DNA of 64,000 nucleotides from Trametopsis cervina (lineage: Eukaryota; Basidiomycota; Agaricomycetes; Polyporales; Irpicaceae): NCBI GenBank assembly GCA_022385755.1, contig MU278359.1, positions 372,001 to 436,000 of the forward strand. The letters run 5' to 3'. A program made the position numbers and the translations under genes. The number at the start of each line of letters is the position of its first letter. Position 1 is the stretch's first letter. Shown piece after piece: positions 34,426-44,442 of the stretch. Under the pieces are notes generated by a model that had not been told where the DNA came from, made no database searches, and was given only the letters and a program-made list of their open reading frames with translations.

Positions 34426-37103
34426 GGCTTGCGAAGGAGCGAGGGCGGGATGGCGGCAAGCAGGCGGTGGGAGAGGGAGAGGAGGAGGAGAGTGTGGTGA
34501 AGAGAGGTCGGGTTGTCGTACAGGTGTTGTAAATGGGTTCTCACCTATTCACACACAGCCAACCTGTTTGTCCGTGTTTGTCCATCAGCTCAGTACGGCT
34601 AGACGCCCACTACTGTTCCACTTCCCACAGCCGCCCGCTCACACAGCCGCGCGCAGCCCCAGCCGACAACGACGACGGCGGCGGCAGCAGCGGTGACGGC
34701 GGCGACGATGGCTCGCTCAGCCGTTGCCGCCACGACGACGAGCACATAGGGCGCGCTCTCAGCGATGCGTGCGTCGGTTTTTCTGCCCTATATCAGAGCC
34801 ATCTCTCTCATCAATCTCGTCGCCGGATTAATACGAGGCGGGCTCAATCCCTCCCCGGGCCAATTGATGCGCATTCGCACCTCATTTCACCAAGTCGCAT
34901 CCAGACCCCGAGTCCGCCGTAATAACATACAGAGCAGCACGCTACCTTGAGCATTGGCTATAGCTGCTTTTCCAGGGGTGCACTTCTCCTCTCCTTGTCG
35001 CATCACCATCCCGGACCTACATATCCGCAATCTGGCCGTACCCCGTTAATCATCAAGCCAACTCTTCTCGTGCTTCGTCTTCCTGTGTCCGGGTACATTG
35101 GACGTACAAGTTTCTTCGCAAACCCACCAAATCCGAGACAGGCACAGCAGCAGCAGCAGCAGCTCGCATTTAACTGTTCGTACCCCATGTTATGCCAGCA
35201 CTATTTATCGCGAATTTTGCTTCCGTTGGAGCATGTGTAGAAGATCCTCGTCAGTGAGCAGGATCAGTCTGGGTCAGCCTATCGACGGGTCATTGATGAT
35301 CATGCCAACAGTGTATGTCGGACCAATCGACGGGGTCTGCTGCATAACCCACGTGTAGCACTGGTGCGTCGTACTCTGTCGTGGTTCACGAGACTGTAGT
35401 CGCGGTCGTTGTCGACAGTAAGTGCACCACCCAGCCGACGTTCATCTCTTCATGTCACAGCGCTGCTTGCGTGGGCTGCTGGCCAAATAATGGCTGAATA
35501 CAAACCAGGCTCGCATCGCATCTTCCGTCATCAACACCGCGCACGTCCCGTCTTTCCGACATGGAAAGTCTCGAGATGAACACGGAAACAAATATAGGGA
35601 TGCCCTAGATGTGCCGCCCCCTTCGAGATATAGATGCTGTTAATGTATCAAAGTTGCTCGCGCTTCGTGAGTGTCGACCACTCTCACTGTTAGATATCAT
35701 GATGACGAACGGATTCGGCTAAAACGATAGCTACATATCGTATTTCACTCCGTCATACCCTAGATGATTCTGTCAGCGTTATGACAGGTCATCAGTACGA
35801 CGGCAAGGAGAATCGCCACACAGCCAGAGCATATGCATGCGTCGATGACCAGGTTGCCTCGTACTATCAACTTGGTATGCCTTTTGCGGCAGCATCCTTT
35901 ATGCTTCTCCGAATGAATACAAGCTTACATCACAGCCAACTCTAAATCTTTAACTTCATCAGCTGACTTGCAGCACCTAACCCCGTAGGTTACCCAAGGC
36001 TATCGTTGTACTGGTCAGGAAGCAGATGAGCACAGCCTTTCTCCACGGTCATATTCTGACCAGACTTCTCCGCCTCTCGTTCGCCCGAGGTCGGCTGTAT
36101 ATCCGCACGACTGACCGCAGACACTGCCGTGTAGGATTGCCGAGATTCCGCCAATTCTCATCGCGGACTTCCAGAAGAGACACATGTGAGTTGATATTCC
36201 GCTCTCTTGGGCCAATGATGATTGGCACGGGCATCGCAGGAGCTTTTACACTGGGAAATCCGTGCTGCGCCGCATTTCAGCCTTTCCTGTCTGTGCACTG
36301 ACACCTCTTTGCAGATCATTCAAATCGTTCTTCTAGCCTGGCAGAAAAAGCTTGGAGCACCCTCGTAACAACTCTCCCATCTCCTCGAGTCCCATCCATT
36401 CAGTCTTCCAACATGGTAACCGCGCTGTGATTGGTCGTTGCTACCTTGCGTACTGATCCCTCATCATCCATGAAGATCAGCAGGTTACTCGGTCCTACCA
36501 GCCACCCAGTGTTGCCGTTCCCGACGTTCACGCAGGACCTGCACTGGTCGCACACCAACACGGACTTATCGCTGCGGACGGCGAGCATCTCGTGTTCTCG
36601 AGCTGGTCATGAACATCGTGCTGAGGGGCGTCCCACACTTACTCTATCGTCTAGGCAGCTGCTCGGCTATGTACCCTCGCTGCGTAATCGCAGTGTGGCA
36701 TCGTTGGCATAGCACACCTTGTATGTCGCACGGTTTTCCTGCCGACAACATAACCCCGCGTCCCCGAGTCAGCACATCTCAGTGCGACTAGTATTACAGT
36801 ACTTCACTATCGTCACCTCCTGTTATCATATCAACGTGAGCTGTGGTGATGCTCTGGACTGCACGATGATGATTGCCATGTGCTAGTCGCCGTCGCCGAA
36901 ATCTAGGCGTCAGCAGCGGTCTGTAGCCCATGCGTGCCGATATGGTAATCTCCATGGGTGTCGGGACAGACTCTCTACCCTATTAGCCAACGGAGCAGCA
37001 TTCCATTCTATCCCGATGTACATCGACGCTATAATAGCATCGCCGGTGAAGCCACTAAGCACCAGTAACCCCGGATCGCATAACGTTCGGCTTTGTTATA
37101 CAG
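34426..37103. other. Long intergenic region
   Basis: About 2.7 kb without a supported gene. The first 300 bp carry GGCGGC/CGACGA repeats that probably belong to the CDC24 leader. The minus strand at 36400-36588 is open and protein-like but cannot be extended into a gene model. Confidence 0.35.
35140..35163. repeat. CAG trinucleotide repeat
   Basis: A run of about seven CAG/GCA units. It lies outside any supported exon. Confidence 0.8.
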
Positions 37104-37104
37104 G

Positions 37105-37256
37105 TTTGGTGTGCCCTTTGTCGGCTACCATCCAGTCGTTCACACATTCAATGGCAACATGATCACCATCGCCGCCAAACTAGGGAAATATTCTCAAGAT
37201 CTGAACTACTACGCGGAGAAATCCTGGAGGGCTAGAAGTACGGTGTATGTCACGTG
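37105..37256 (+). pseudogene. Orphan coding-like segment
   Basis: Behind a CAG acceptor the plus strand reads FGVPFVGYHPVVHTFNGNM and continues to a stop at 37254-37256, with strongly protein-like composition. I found no partner exon in phase upstream. It may be a last exon of a lost gene. The family is not recognised. Confidence 0.3.
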
Positions 37257-37810
37257 ATTAGAGTACTGCCATCTTTACAGCGCCGCTGAGGACGCCTCCC
37301 AACATGTAAAACCATCCACCGATCCGACGCGTCATTTTAATTGCCAGTATAAAGGTGGAAGAGATGATTCGGAGATGTGATATATACCGCTGCTACATCC
37401 GTCCTTGATCGTCCCTGGCAAGATGAATGATCTCTGCATAATCCTCAGTACACCCCTTACCTAAGGTCATGATTATATCGTCGCACATAGAAGAATGATA
37501 ATGCGTAATCGGATACCTCTCAAAACTTGGAACCAAAAATAGTGCAAGAGAGGAAACTCTGCGCAGATGGCTCATATATGTGATCGCTCGAGTCATTCGA
37601 AAGATAAAGGCGATCAAAATCAAATTCGTCCCGCGAATCTTCAAACATTGAACTTGACCGTGCTCACCATCCATACAATTAGACAAACCCGATACTATAC
37701 GTTGGGGTTCAAAACCAACTCCAACTCAGGCAATGTCAGTAGAATCTCTATCAATTGATCCTGCTGTAGGGTAAAAGCTGATCAACGATGCTGTAGCCCA
37801 CATCTCCGAG

Positions 37811-39980
37811 ATGTCGAAAAGGCCGATCGACTACTCGTTGTATCTTGTGACCGGACGCGATTTGCTACCTCCGGGGAAGGCATGTACAGCGTCCGCTTGG
37901 TTACGTCTTTATGAACTCATTGTACATCCACGATACAGGACTATCTCGAGACTCTTGAAGAAGTAAATGCTTCCCTTTGGTTTCTCCAGTAACACCTAGT
38001 GAACCAGCTTCTAGGCTCTGCAGGGTGGTGTCACCCTCGTCCAAGTTCGAGAAAAGACAGCAGACACTGGCGAGGTATAGCACGTTTCATCTGCGGCCCT
38101 CCATTTCACAATCATCCCCTCACACTGCGATACCTCCCAGATCATTGAAGTCGCCCGCCAGACCAAAGCAGTCTGCGACAAATACGGCGTTCCAGTGCTC
38201 ATCGATGATCGCGTCGATGTTGCCCTCGCGATGGGCGCAGACGGTGTCCACATCGGACAGACGGACATGCCTCTGCCCATTGCACGTTCTTTGCTCCCGC
38301 CGGGATCTATCATAGGCAAAACCTGCAACACCTTCGATCACGTCTACGAGGCCGTGAAGGAAGGCGCGGATTACGTTGGCCTGGGACCCGTTTGGGGCAC
38401 CCAGACTAAAAAGGTCAAGAGCCCGGTCGTGGGGCCAACAGGCATCGGCGAGTTGCTCGAGGCTCTTGACTTCACTGATGTGAAAGCAGTGGCTATTGGT
38501 CAGTTGAGGCATGGAACACTCACGACGTACACCGGCTCATGAAGATTGCACACTCTGACAGCGGGAATCAACTCAGAGAACGTACTGCATTGCCTGTGGG
38601 GCTCGATCTCAGCGACTGGTCATGCGCTGGACGGCGTGGCTGTTGTCAGCGACATCATGGCATCGTTGCAGCCGTTGGTGGCCGCGCAAACTCTGTCCAC
38701 TCGCGTTCGCGCATTTTACCAGGGTACATCAGCACCGCGCTCCACTTACGACGTGGAGGGAATCAAAGCAAGTGTCGGCTCAATATTACAGTCCGTGAAA
38801 AAGTACGGACCGCTCGTCCATCAGGTGAAGTAGTCGGCTATGCGAATTGGTAGGAGGCGCTAACGACCGAGCAGATCACAAACAATGTGGTCACTAACCA
38901 GTCTGCTAACGCGACACTCGCCCTCGGGGCATCACCCATTATGGCCACTTCTCCTGAAGAGATGGAGGACCTGAGTAAGGCCACAGGTGCCCTCCTGGTG
39001 AATTTTGGGACCATTCAAAACATCGATGGCATGCTCGCTGCGGGTGATTTACGTCACCCTCATGCGCGGCTTCACGTCTTGCTGAATGGCTACGCATCAC
39101 AGGTAGACAGGCGAACATCAACAGGAAACCAGTCGTCTTCGATCCCGTAGGCGTTGGAGCCACGAAGTTTCGCCGAGAGTCGGCCAGAGGTAGGGTCTCA
39201 CCCTGACGAGGTGTATGTCAGGTACTGAAACTTATTGCTTCAGGCCTTCTCAGCACCTGGCAAGCGACCGTCCTGAAAGGCAACGCTGGAGAATTGGGCG
39301 CTATTGCCAACTCCCTTGAGGTGCTTACTCCCTGTGACTGATCTGCGCTGCCAGCACTGACATTACGGTGTTCGCGCGTCAGGTTCAGGCCAGAGGTGTG
39401 GACAGCGTGGGTGCTGGATTTAAAGACCCCGCCAAGTTCGTGCGGGAGTTGGCGAGGAAGCAGCGTCAGTGCTCTTGATGATGTTGCTACTAGAACTGTC
39501 ACTAACCTCATGCCTCCTCCCAATGCGTGAAACCGCAGGCAGCATTGTGGTGCTGACAGGAGTGACAGATTGGGTGTCTGATGGTGTCACCGTCGTGCGA
39601 CTTTCCAACGGCCACGAGCTTCTGGGCCAAATAACTGGTTCTGGATGCATGGTCGGCACGGCCGTTGCAACATTTTGTGCGGGCGCTAGCCTCGCCGCGA
39701 ATGCTGACAGGTCTGATGATGCAGCGGAAGACGGTAAACTGGTCAGAGGGGACATGTTCTTGTCAGCCATTGGAGGGTGAGTCAACAATTTTTAACGCGA
39801 TTATGATGCTTACATAGACCCCCGGGTAGCGTTCTTGCCGTGACCATCGCGTCGGAATTTGCGGCAAAGAGGGAGGACGTGAAAGGAAGTGGCACTTTCC
39901 TACCGGCACTGATCGACGAGCTGGGGAAGCTGACACCAGAGAGTATAGCAGCAGCAGCAAACATTGAGATAGTCGCATGA
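37811..39980 (+). CDS. THI6: Bifunctional thiamine phosphate synthase / hydroxyethylthiazole kinase
   Basis: Eleven exons (37811-37879, 37939-37962, 38015-38074, 38141-38498, 38562-38824, 38875-39043, 39103-39189, 39244-39320, 39383-39464, 39539-39776, 39830-39980) give 525 residues. The N-terminal half is a TIM-barrel ThiE domain (LIDDRVDVALAMGADGVHIG; GADYVGLGPVWGTQTK) that joins the pyrimidine and thiazole halves of thiamine. The C-terminal half is a ThiM-type kinase with the catalytic-loop Cys in ITGSGCMVGT and the KPVVFDPVGVGA strand. This is the fused fungal THI6. Intron 1 (37880-37938) needs a GC donor to join PPGK to DYLETLEE. No thiamine riboswitch core was seen upstream. Confidence 0.95.
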
Positions 39981-40034
39981 GGGAACAACGGAAACAAAAG
40001 GTAAATGTACATTTATACTAGATGGAATCAATTT

Positions 40035-41463
40035 TTATGCCCGTGCTTCGAGTACTGTTGAGTTCGGCTTGTCCAAAATCCGCGAGAACGGCAACTCCGG
40101 CGTGGGCTGCAACCAGTTCTTCGCATCGTATGTTGCGTACGGTGCTGATTCAATCATGTGAAATGTGTACGCAAATCGAGTGTTTGGGCTGGTGTTTTTC
40201 TCAGATTTGTGTAAGACGCTGCCATGGATGAGGACAAGATCGCCTAGATACATGCTGTCAGAGCTGACGGCCATCATACTGATGGCTACACTCACCGGGC
40301 TCACAAGCCTCTAAAATGTACTTGCCCTCAGGGTTCTTCGGGGCACGGTCTGCGGGGATCAACTCCTCAAAGCCAGTGCCGCCTTGAGGCAAACGGACGA
40401 AACGTTTCGTTATCGTAGCCGTACGGTGAGATCCGGGGAGGAAGGAGAGAGCTCCATTCTCTGGCGTGCATCTCTCAAGGGGAATCCAGAAGCCCAAGGC
40501 AGATGGTGGGTCGGTGTACTTCGAATATCAAGTTAGTTCCGATCACCGTTGAGTCGTGTGAGTGTCACCCACTAGGAATGTCCTGGAGGCAGATTGGCGT
40601 AAGCTGTGCACGCAATCGCATTAAGATAAATGGGCACACGCACGAGTCGTTGTGTTCTGGCACTGTATTGGAAATGTCAAGATATCATGTCTGATAACAG
40701 AAAGGGGCACTGACCTTCACCACCTATGTGTGTCTGCTTGCAGATGATCATTGACTGTAGAGCTGCATGTCTTCTATCTTAGCAAATTGACATACTCCCA
40801 TGCAATTTATACGCACCAACAGGATCGTGATGGAATTTCAAGTCTTGCGCAACGGCCTTGATGGACGGGTTCTCCAGCGTAGCCTTCCTGAAGACATTAT
40901 CGAGCTCATGGAGACCTTGCGCGGGTTGCATCGACGAGAAGGATCAACAATTTTGGTGCAGACACACATACCATGTCCTATCTTGTTGACAGCCTGCTCC
41001 TTTGGGCGCAGCAGCTTGCCAGTCTTGTCCACTGCCTCCTCTTCGAAGAAGAAACGGATCTTGTCACCCGAGTTTAAGAAGTAATCATCCCCAACATGAT
41101 TATCATCGCCTGTTGTGAACTTGGTCTAACATATCACATTTCAGCTTTCGCGATTACAGGAATCTCTGATAGTATGTGCTCACCAAGGGATGATCCTCAA
41201 GACTGAAGTTGTTCAAGAGCTGCTTTGCCCGAACCAGCATCGCATCCGTATCCTCCGGGCTTAGGAAGTTCGACAGGCGCAAATATCTAGGCCAACATTG
41301 TCAATCATACGTGCTTTGACACAGAGAAGACACATACCCATCCGCATAGAACTATCAGTAGGTGTGTCAGTTTAGTTCTGTATAGGGAGGTGAGCTTTCA
41401 AAGTTGGCATCTGCTGACCTGGTCAATTTGAGCCTGGCTCAAATAATGCAGTGTTTGGGTCAT
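40035..41463 (-). CDS. Phytanoyl-CoA dioxygenase (PhyH) family protein
   Basis: Ten exons (41419-41463, 41338-41351, 41184-41286, 40972-41125, 40817-40915, 40715-40762, 40644-40662, 40573-40582, 40296-40518, 40035-40243) give 307 residues. It resembles animal PHYHD1: a non-haem Fe(II)/2-oxoglutarate oxygenase. The iron ligands are recovered only when a 19-nt and a 10-nt microexon are used: VPEHNDSTFLYTDPPSA supplies the H-x-D pair, and the distal His is in LIHGSVLHKS, followed by an Arg in NTRFAYTFHM for 2-oxoglutarate. Phase closes through all ten exons. The stop is only 54 bp from the stop of THI6, tail to tail. The substrate is unknown; the family also includes enzymes acting on small metabolites. 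Confidence 0.92.
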
Positions 41464-42015
41464 TGGCGAGGCTCGTCTGACAATGCTGTGCACTGATAGT
41501 GGTTCTGGGGAACGTACGGTATATGAATTGAAGGCCCTCCGGGGTGCCGTACTCACTGTAGTGACCGCGGCCGCAGTGATCATCCACTGTGGCGGCGGTC
41601 CGTTCGTTCCGGGAATCTCGGGAAAACGCGAAACACTCGAGCTGCCGAGCCTGCCATTATTATGTTCATGTAATTCGAACTGGTACCTCGATAGACTCAC
41701 ATTTTAATGGTGTTTCTGCACTATCGGTACGTGCGTTTTTACTGAGGGCACAGTTGAGCTAAATTGACACAAGGGCTGGTAGATTTGGGCCATGGCCCCG
41801 TTGCCGTTGTTGGGCTTTTGACGGCCCCGCACGAAGTTTTGTTCGCTAATTGTACAAGTGCTCGCCGTGGTCGTCTCTATACAACCGTTCAGCACAGCAT
41901 GGCCACCGACAGTGGCGCATATATAAGGCCTACACGGTGCTTCAAGGGACCATGCCACTCAGTGAACAACTGACCCTCAACGTGCTCATCTCTCTTTCAA
42001 GCATAACTCCGAAAT
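41464..42015. other. Divergent promoter region
   Basis: About 550 bp between the PhyH start and the start of the zinc-finger gene. It contains a TATA element for the latter, listed separately. Confidence 0.5.
41919..41927 (+). promoter_or_regulatory. TATA box of the GATA-like gene
   Basis: ATATATAAG is about 90 bp upstream of the ATG at 42016. Confidence 0.6.
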
Positions 42016-44025
42016 ATGGCCTCTATGTCCATTCCTACCACTTCTTCTCTCTCACCAAACAAAGCGTGCCGTGACTTGAGCTGTCTGCCAACCCGGAGGT
42101 CTAGCATCCAGAGCATCATTGAACGGTCTCGCAGCCAAAACTACGCATGGACGGACGAAATTGAGAGGACAGTGAACCCTGGTGGGCAGCTTCGACGGGG
42201 TCGGCAACTGGTCAATCCTGCCTCCATCAAGTCTCCGCGGGATATCATGGCATGGGCTTGCAAGATGCGTGGAGTGGACCCGGCGCTGCTTGGGCGGGAT
42301 AAAGGCACAGTGCGTTGCGCCAGAAGAGAGCACCATTTGTAGAGTACATTGCTGATTACATAACTGGCTCCACAGGAAACCGAGAGCCAAGCATGCAAGG
42401 CCTGCGGAGGTCTTTGGTCTGTTTATGAGTACAATCACGATACCACTCTTAGGCACATGGTTGCGCAAGCCTGCAATCTTTGGTTGGACGTGAGGGGTCT
42501 GCTGATGGACAGAGTATGTCGGAAATGTGCAAAGTGGGCTTTCTGCTTCATTATTTCGTGATATGATAATTACCGGTAATGCCTCTGTAGATATACTGGC
42601 ATGAACGATACAGCTTCGATTATTTGTGGGAGCTGTCGTGCCAAACAAGGACAGCTAAAGGCTGGAGCGAAGAAGAATAACTATCTACGTGGCAAGGTCA
42701 GAACAGAGGTATCCGTACATGCTCAACCTGACAGCGATACAATGCAGGGAGATGAAGAGGAAGTGGATGAACTGGCCGAGGATGAAATGGAAGAGTATGA
42801 ACTGGATGAAGACACAGAAGATGAGGACACAACAAACGTTCAACGCAAACCACACGAAATTGCCTGGGAGGCCCAAATCCGCGCACACGAGAAAAACAGT
42901 TTCAATGAAAACAGAAGAACAGAGCTGGAAGCGGAGTCACAGGCAGTGCGCAAAGGGAAGGGCCCAGCAGCCTCCGCTGGTATGGTCGATCCTTCGCACA
43001 CAATGGCTCGATCTTCCTATACCGGGGGTGAATTATACTGTGCCCCTGGCTTGTCTAACACCCGTATCACTCAAGAAAGAGAATATACGAGGACACCGCA
43101 TGGGTACCCGCTGCGCAGCGAAGCTCCCGATATCCCTTTTTCAGTTGCGCTCTCGTCATCTAATGAAAACACGCATGGCCAGAACCGCACGTCCTCTGTC
43201 CACAATTCTTCGCTTGCCTCGATTTCCTCCCACAAGGTTGCAACAGCACCACCACTCCCATCTGTCCTCACGTCACGTGGAATGATGTTCCAGCCTCCCA
43301 ACTTGGGAGAAGGTAGACGGTGGGTGATACCAGACCGCGGAGATCCGTACTGGGAATGGACGTTTGATCCTCCAGCACACCCATCTCCATATCACCAGGA
43401 CAACCTTCGTAGATACGGGCTCAGGGGCCCGGGTATACCAGGATACGAACATCGCCAGACCGAAGAAGAGGACGTGTGGCAGGACAGACCACAGGTTCGG
43501 GACACAAGAGCTGTTGACCATCAGGGTGACGAAGGCATGCTTGTCGATGATGAGTATCACTCTTCAGCACATATGTTTGATGCGCGGCCGCAGTCTTATT
43601 ACACAGAATCTCGACGACAGCTCCGTCGCAACTACACCTCTTCACAGCTCCCGGCCAACATGCAGGAGGTCCATTCGCCTGCACCACAGGATTACCGCTT
43701 ATCGACAGTGGCTATGCACGACAGACCAGTCTTGGCCATGGCTCACTCACAGGGCCCATTTATGGCTGATCCTTCCCCGAACATTAGCACGCCTATCTAC
43801 CCCGATCTTCCAGACAATACGCAGCAGACGCACGCTGCGAACTACCACGACGAACCCGATCATTGCGAATGCAGCCATCGGCATGACTGTAGGCCCTTCC
43901 ACTTACAGAATGGACTACCTACACATCAGGTCGACTTCCCAGTAGCGCCTCCCCCTCCCAGACTCCTGCAACCGATCCCCCGGCATGCGTCCTCGATTAT
44001 TCAGCCTCATTTTTCTCTGCTGTAG
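42016..44025 (+). CDS. GATA-like zinc-finger protein
   Basis: The model has three exons (42016-42309, 42376-42428, 42591-44025) and 593 residues. The second and third exons together give C-x2-C-x19-C-x2-C: CKACGGLWSVYEYTGM followed by ICGSCRAK, which is the spacing of a GATA-type finger, though the usual Trp and basic tail are only partly kept. The next 50 residues are acidic (EEVDELAEDEMEEYELDEDT), and the remaining 400 residues are disordered, rich in Pro, His, Gln and Tyr. It is probably a nuclear regulator. The 162-bp intron 2 is longer than its neighbours and its donor (GTACAA) is weak; using a stronger GTATGT at 42514 would instead end in a stop. Moderate confidence in the junction. Confidence 0.6.
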
Positions 44026-44442
44026 AACGACCCCACTCATAGCGGCAACTTTTCCATGCCTCGTGGTCCGTACCGAGGATTGCTATACTATCTGTTCCTA
44101 ATGTGTTGCGAGTGTGAATGTGTTTCAGATGAAGATCTTGTGCTGCCAGATTAGTTGTGCTACCCTCTACGTATGTGAATATGTGCACCTGAAGATATGA
44201 TATGCTACATCATAGCTCTATCTCTCAACCCTACCAAATACATTGCAATACACCGCAGAATCCGGTAGGATAGAGTAGCGTACTATATTCACCAGTAAGA
44301 CGTGAGCAAACTACGCTGACATGGCTGAGGGCATGACACGATCAGCTGCGCGTTTTATGATACAGGACAGCAAATATATAAACAGGGAAGTGAAGCAAAG
44401 TAGGATTCAAGCAAAATAAGATGCAAAGTCCGAACACCGGCC
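44026..44442. other. Intergenic, convergent 3' ends
   Basis: About 420 bp between converging genes with no coding content. Confidence 0.4.

Noticed and set aside
37600..37810. A thiamine pyrophosphate riboswitch before THI6
   Set aside because: The conserved CTGAGA and other core strings of fungal TPP riboswitches were not found upstream of the start codon.
40505..40590. Loss of the iron-binding motif in the PhyH gene, which would make it a pseudogene
   Set aside because: Reading with a 19-nt and a 10-nt exon restores the complete motif in frame, so no damage needs to be assumed.
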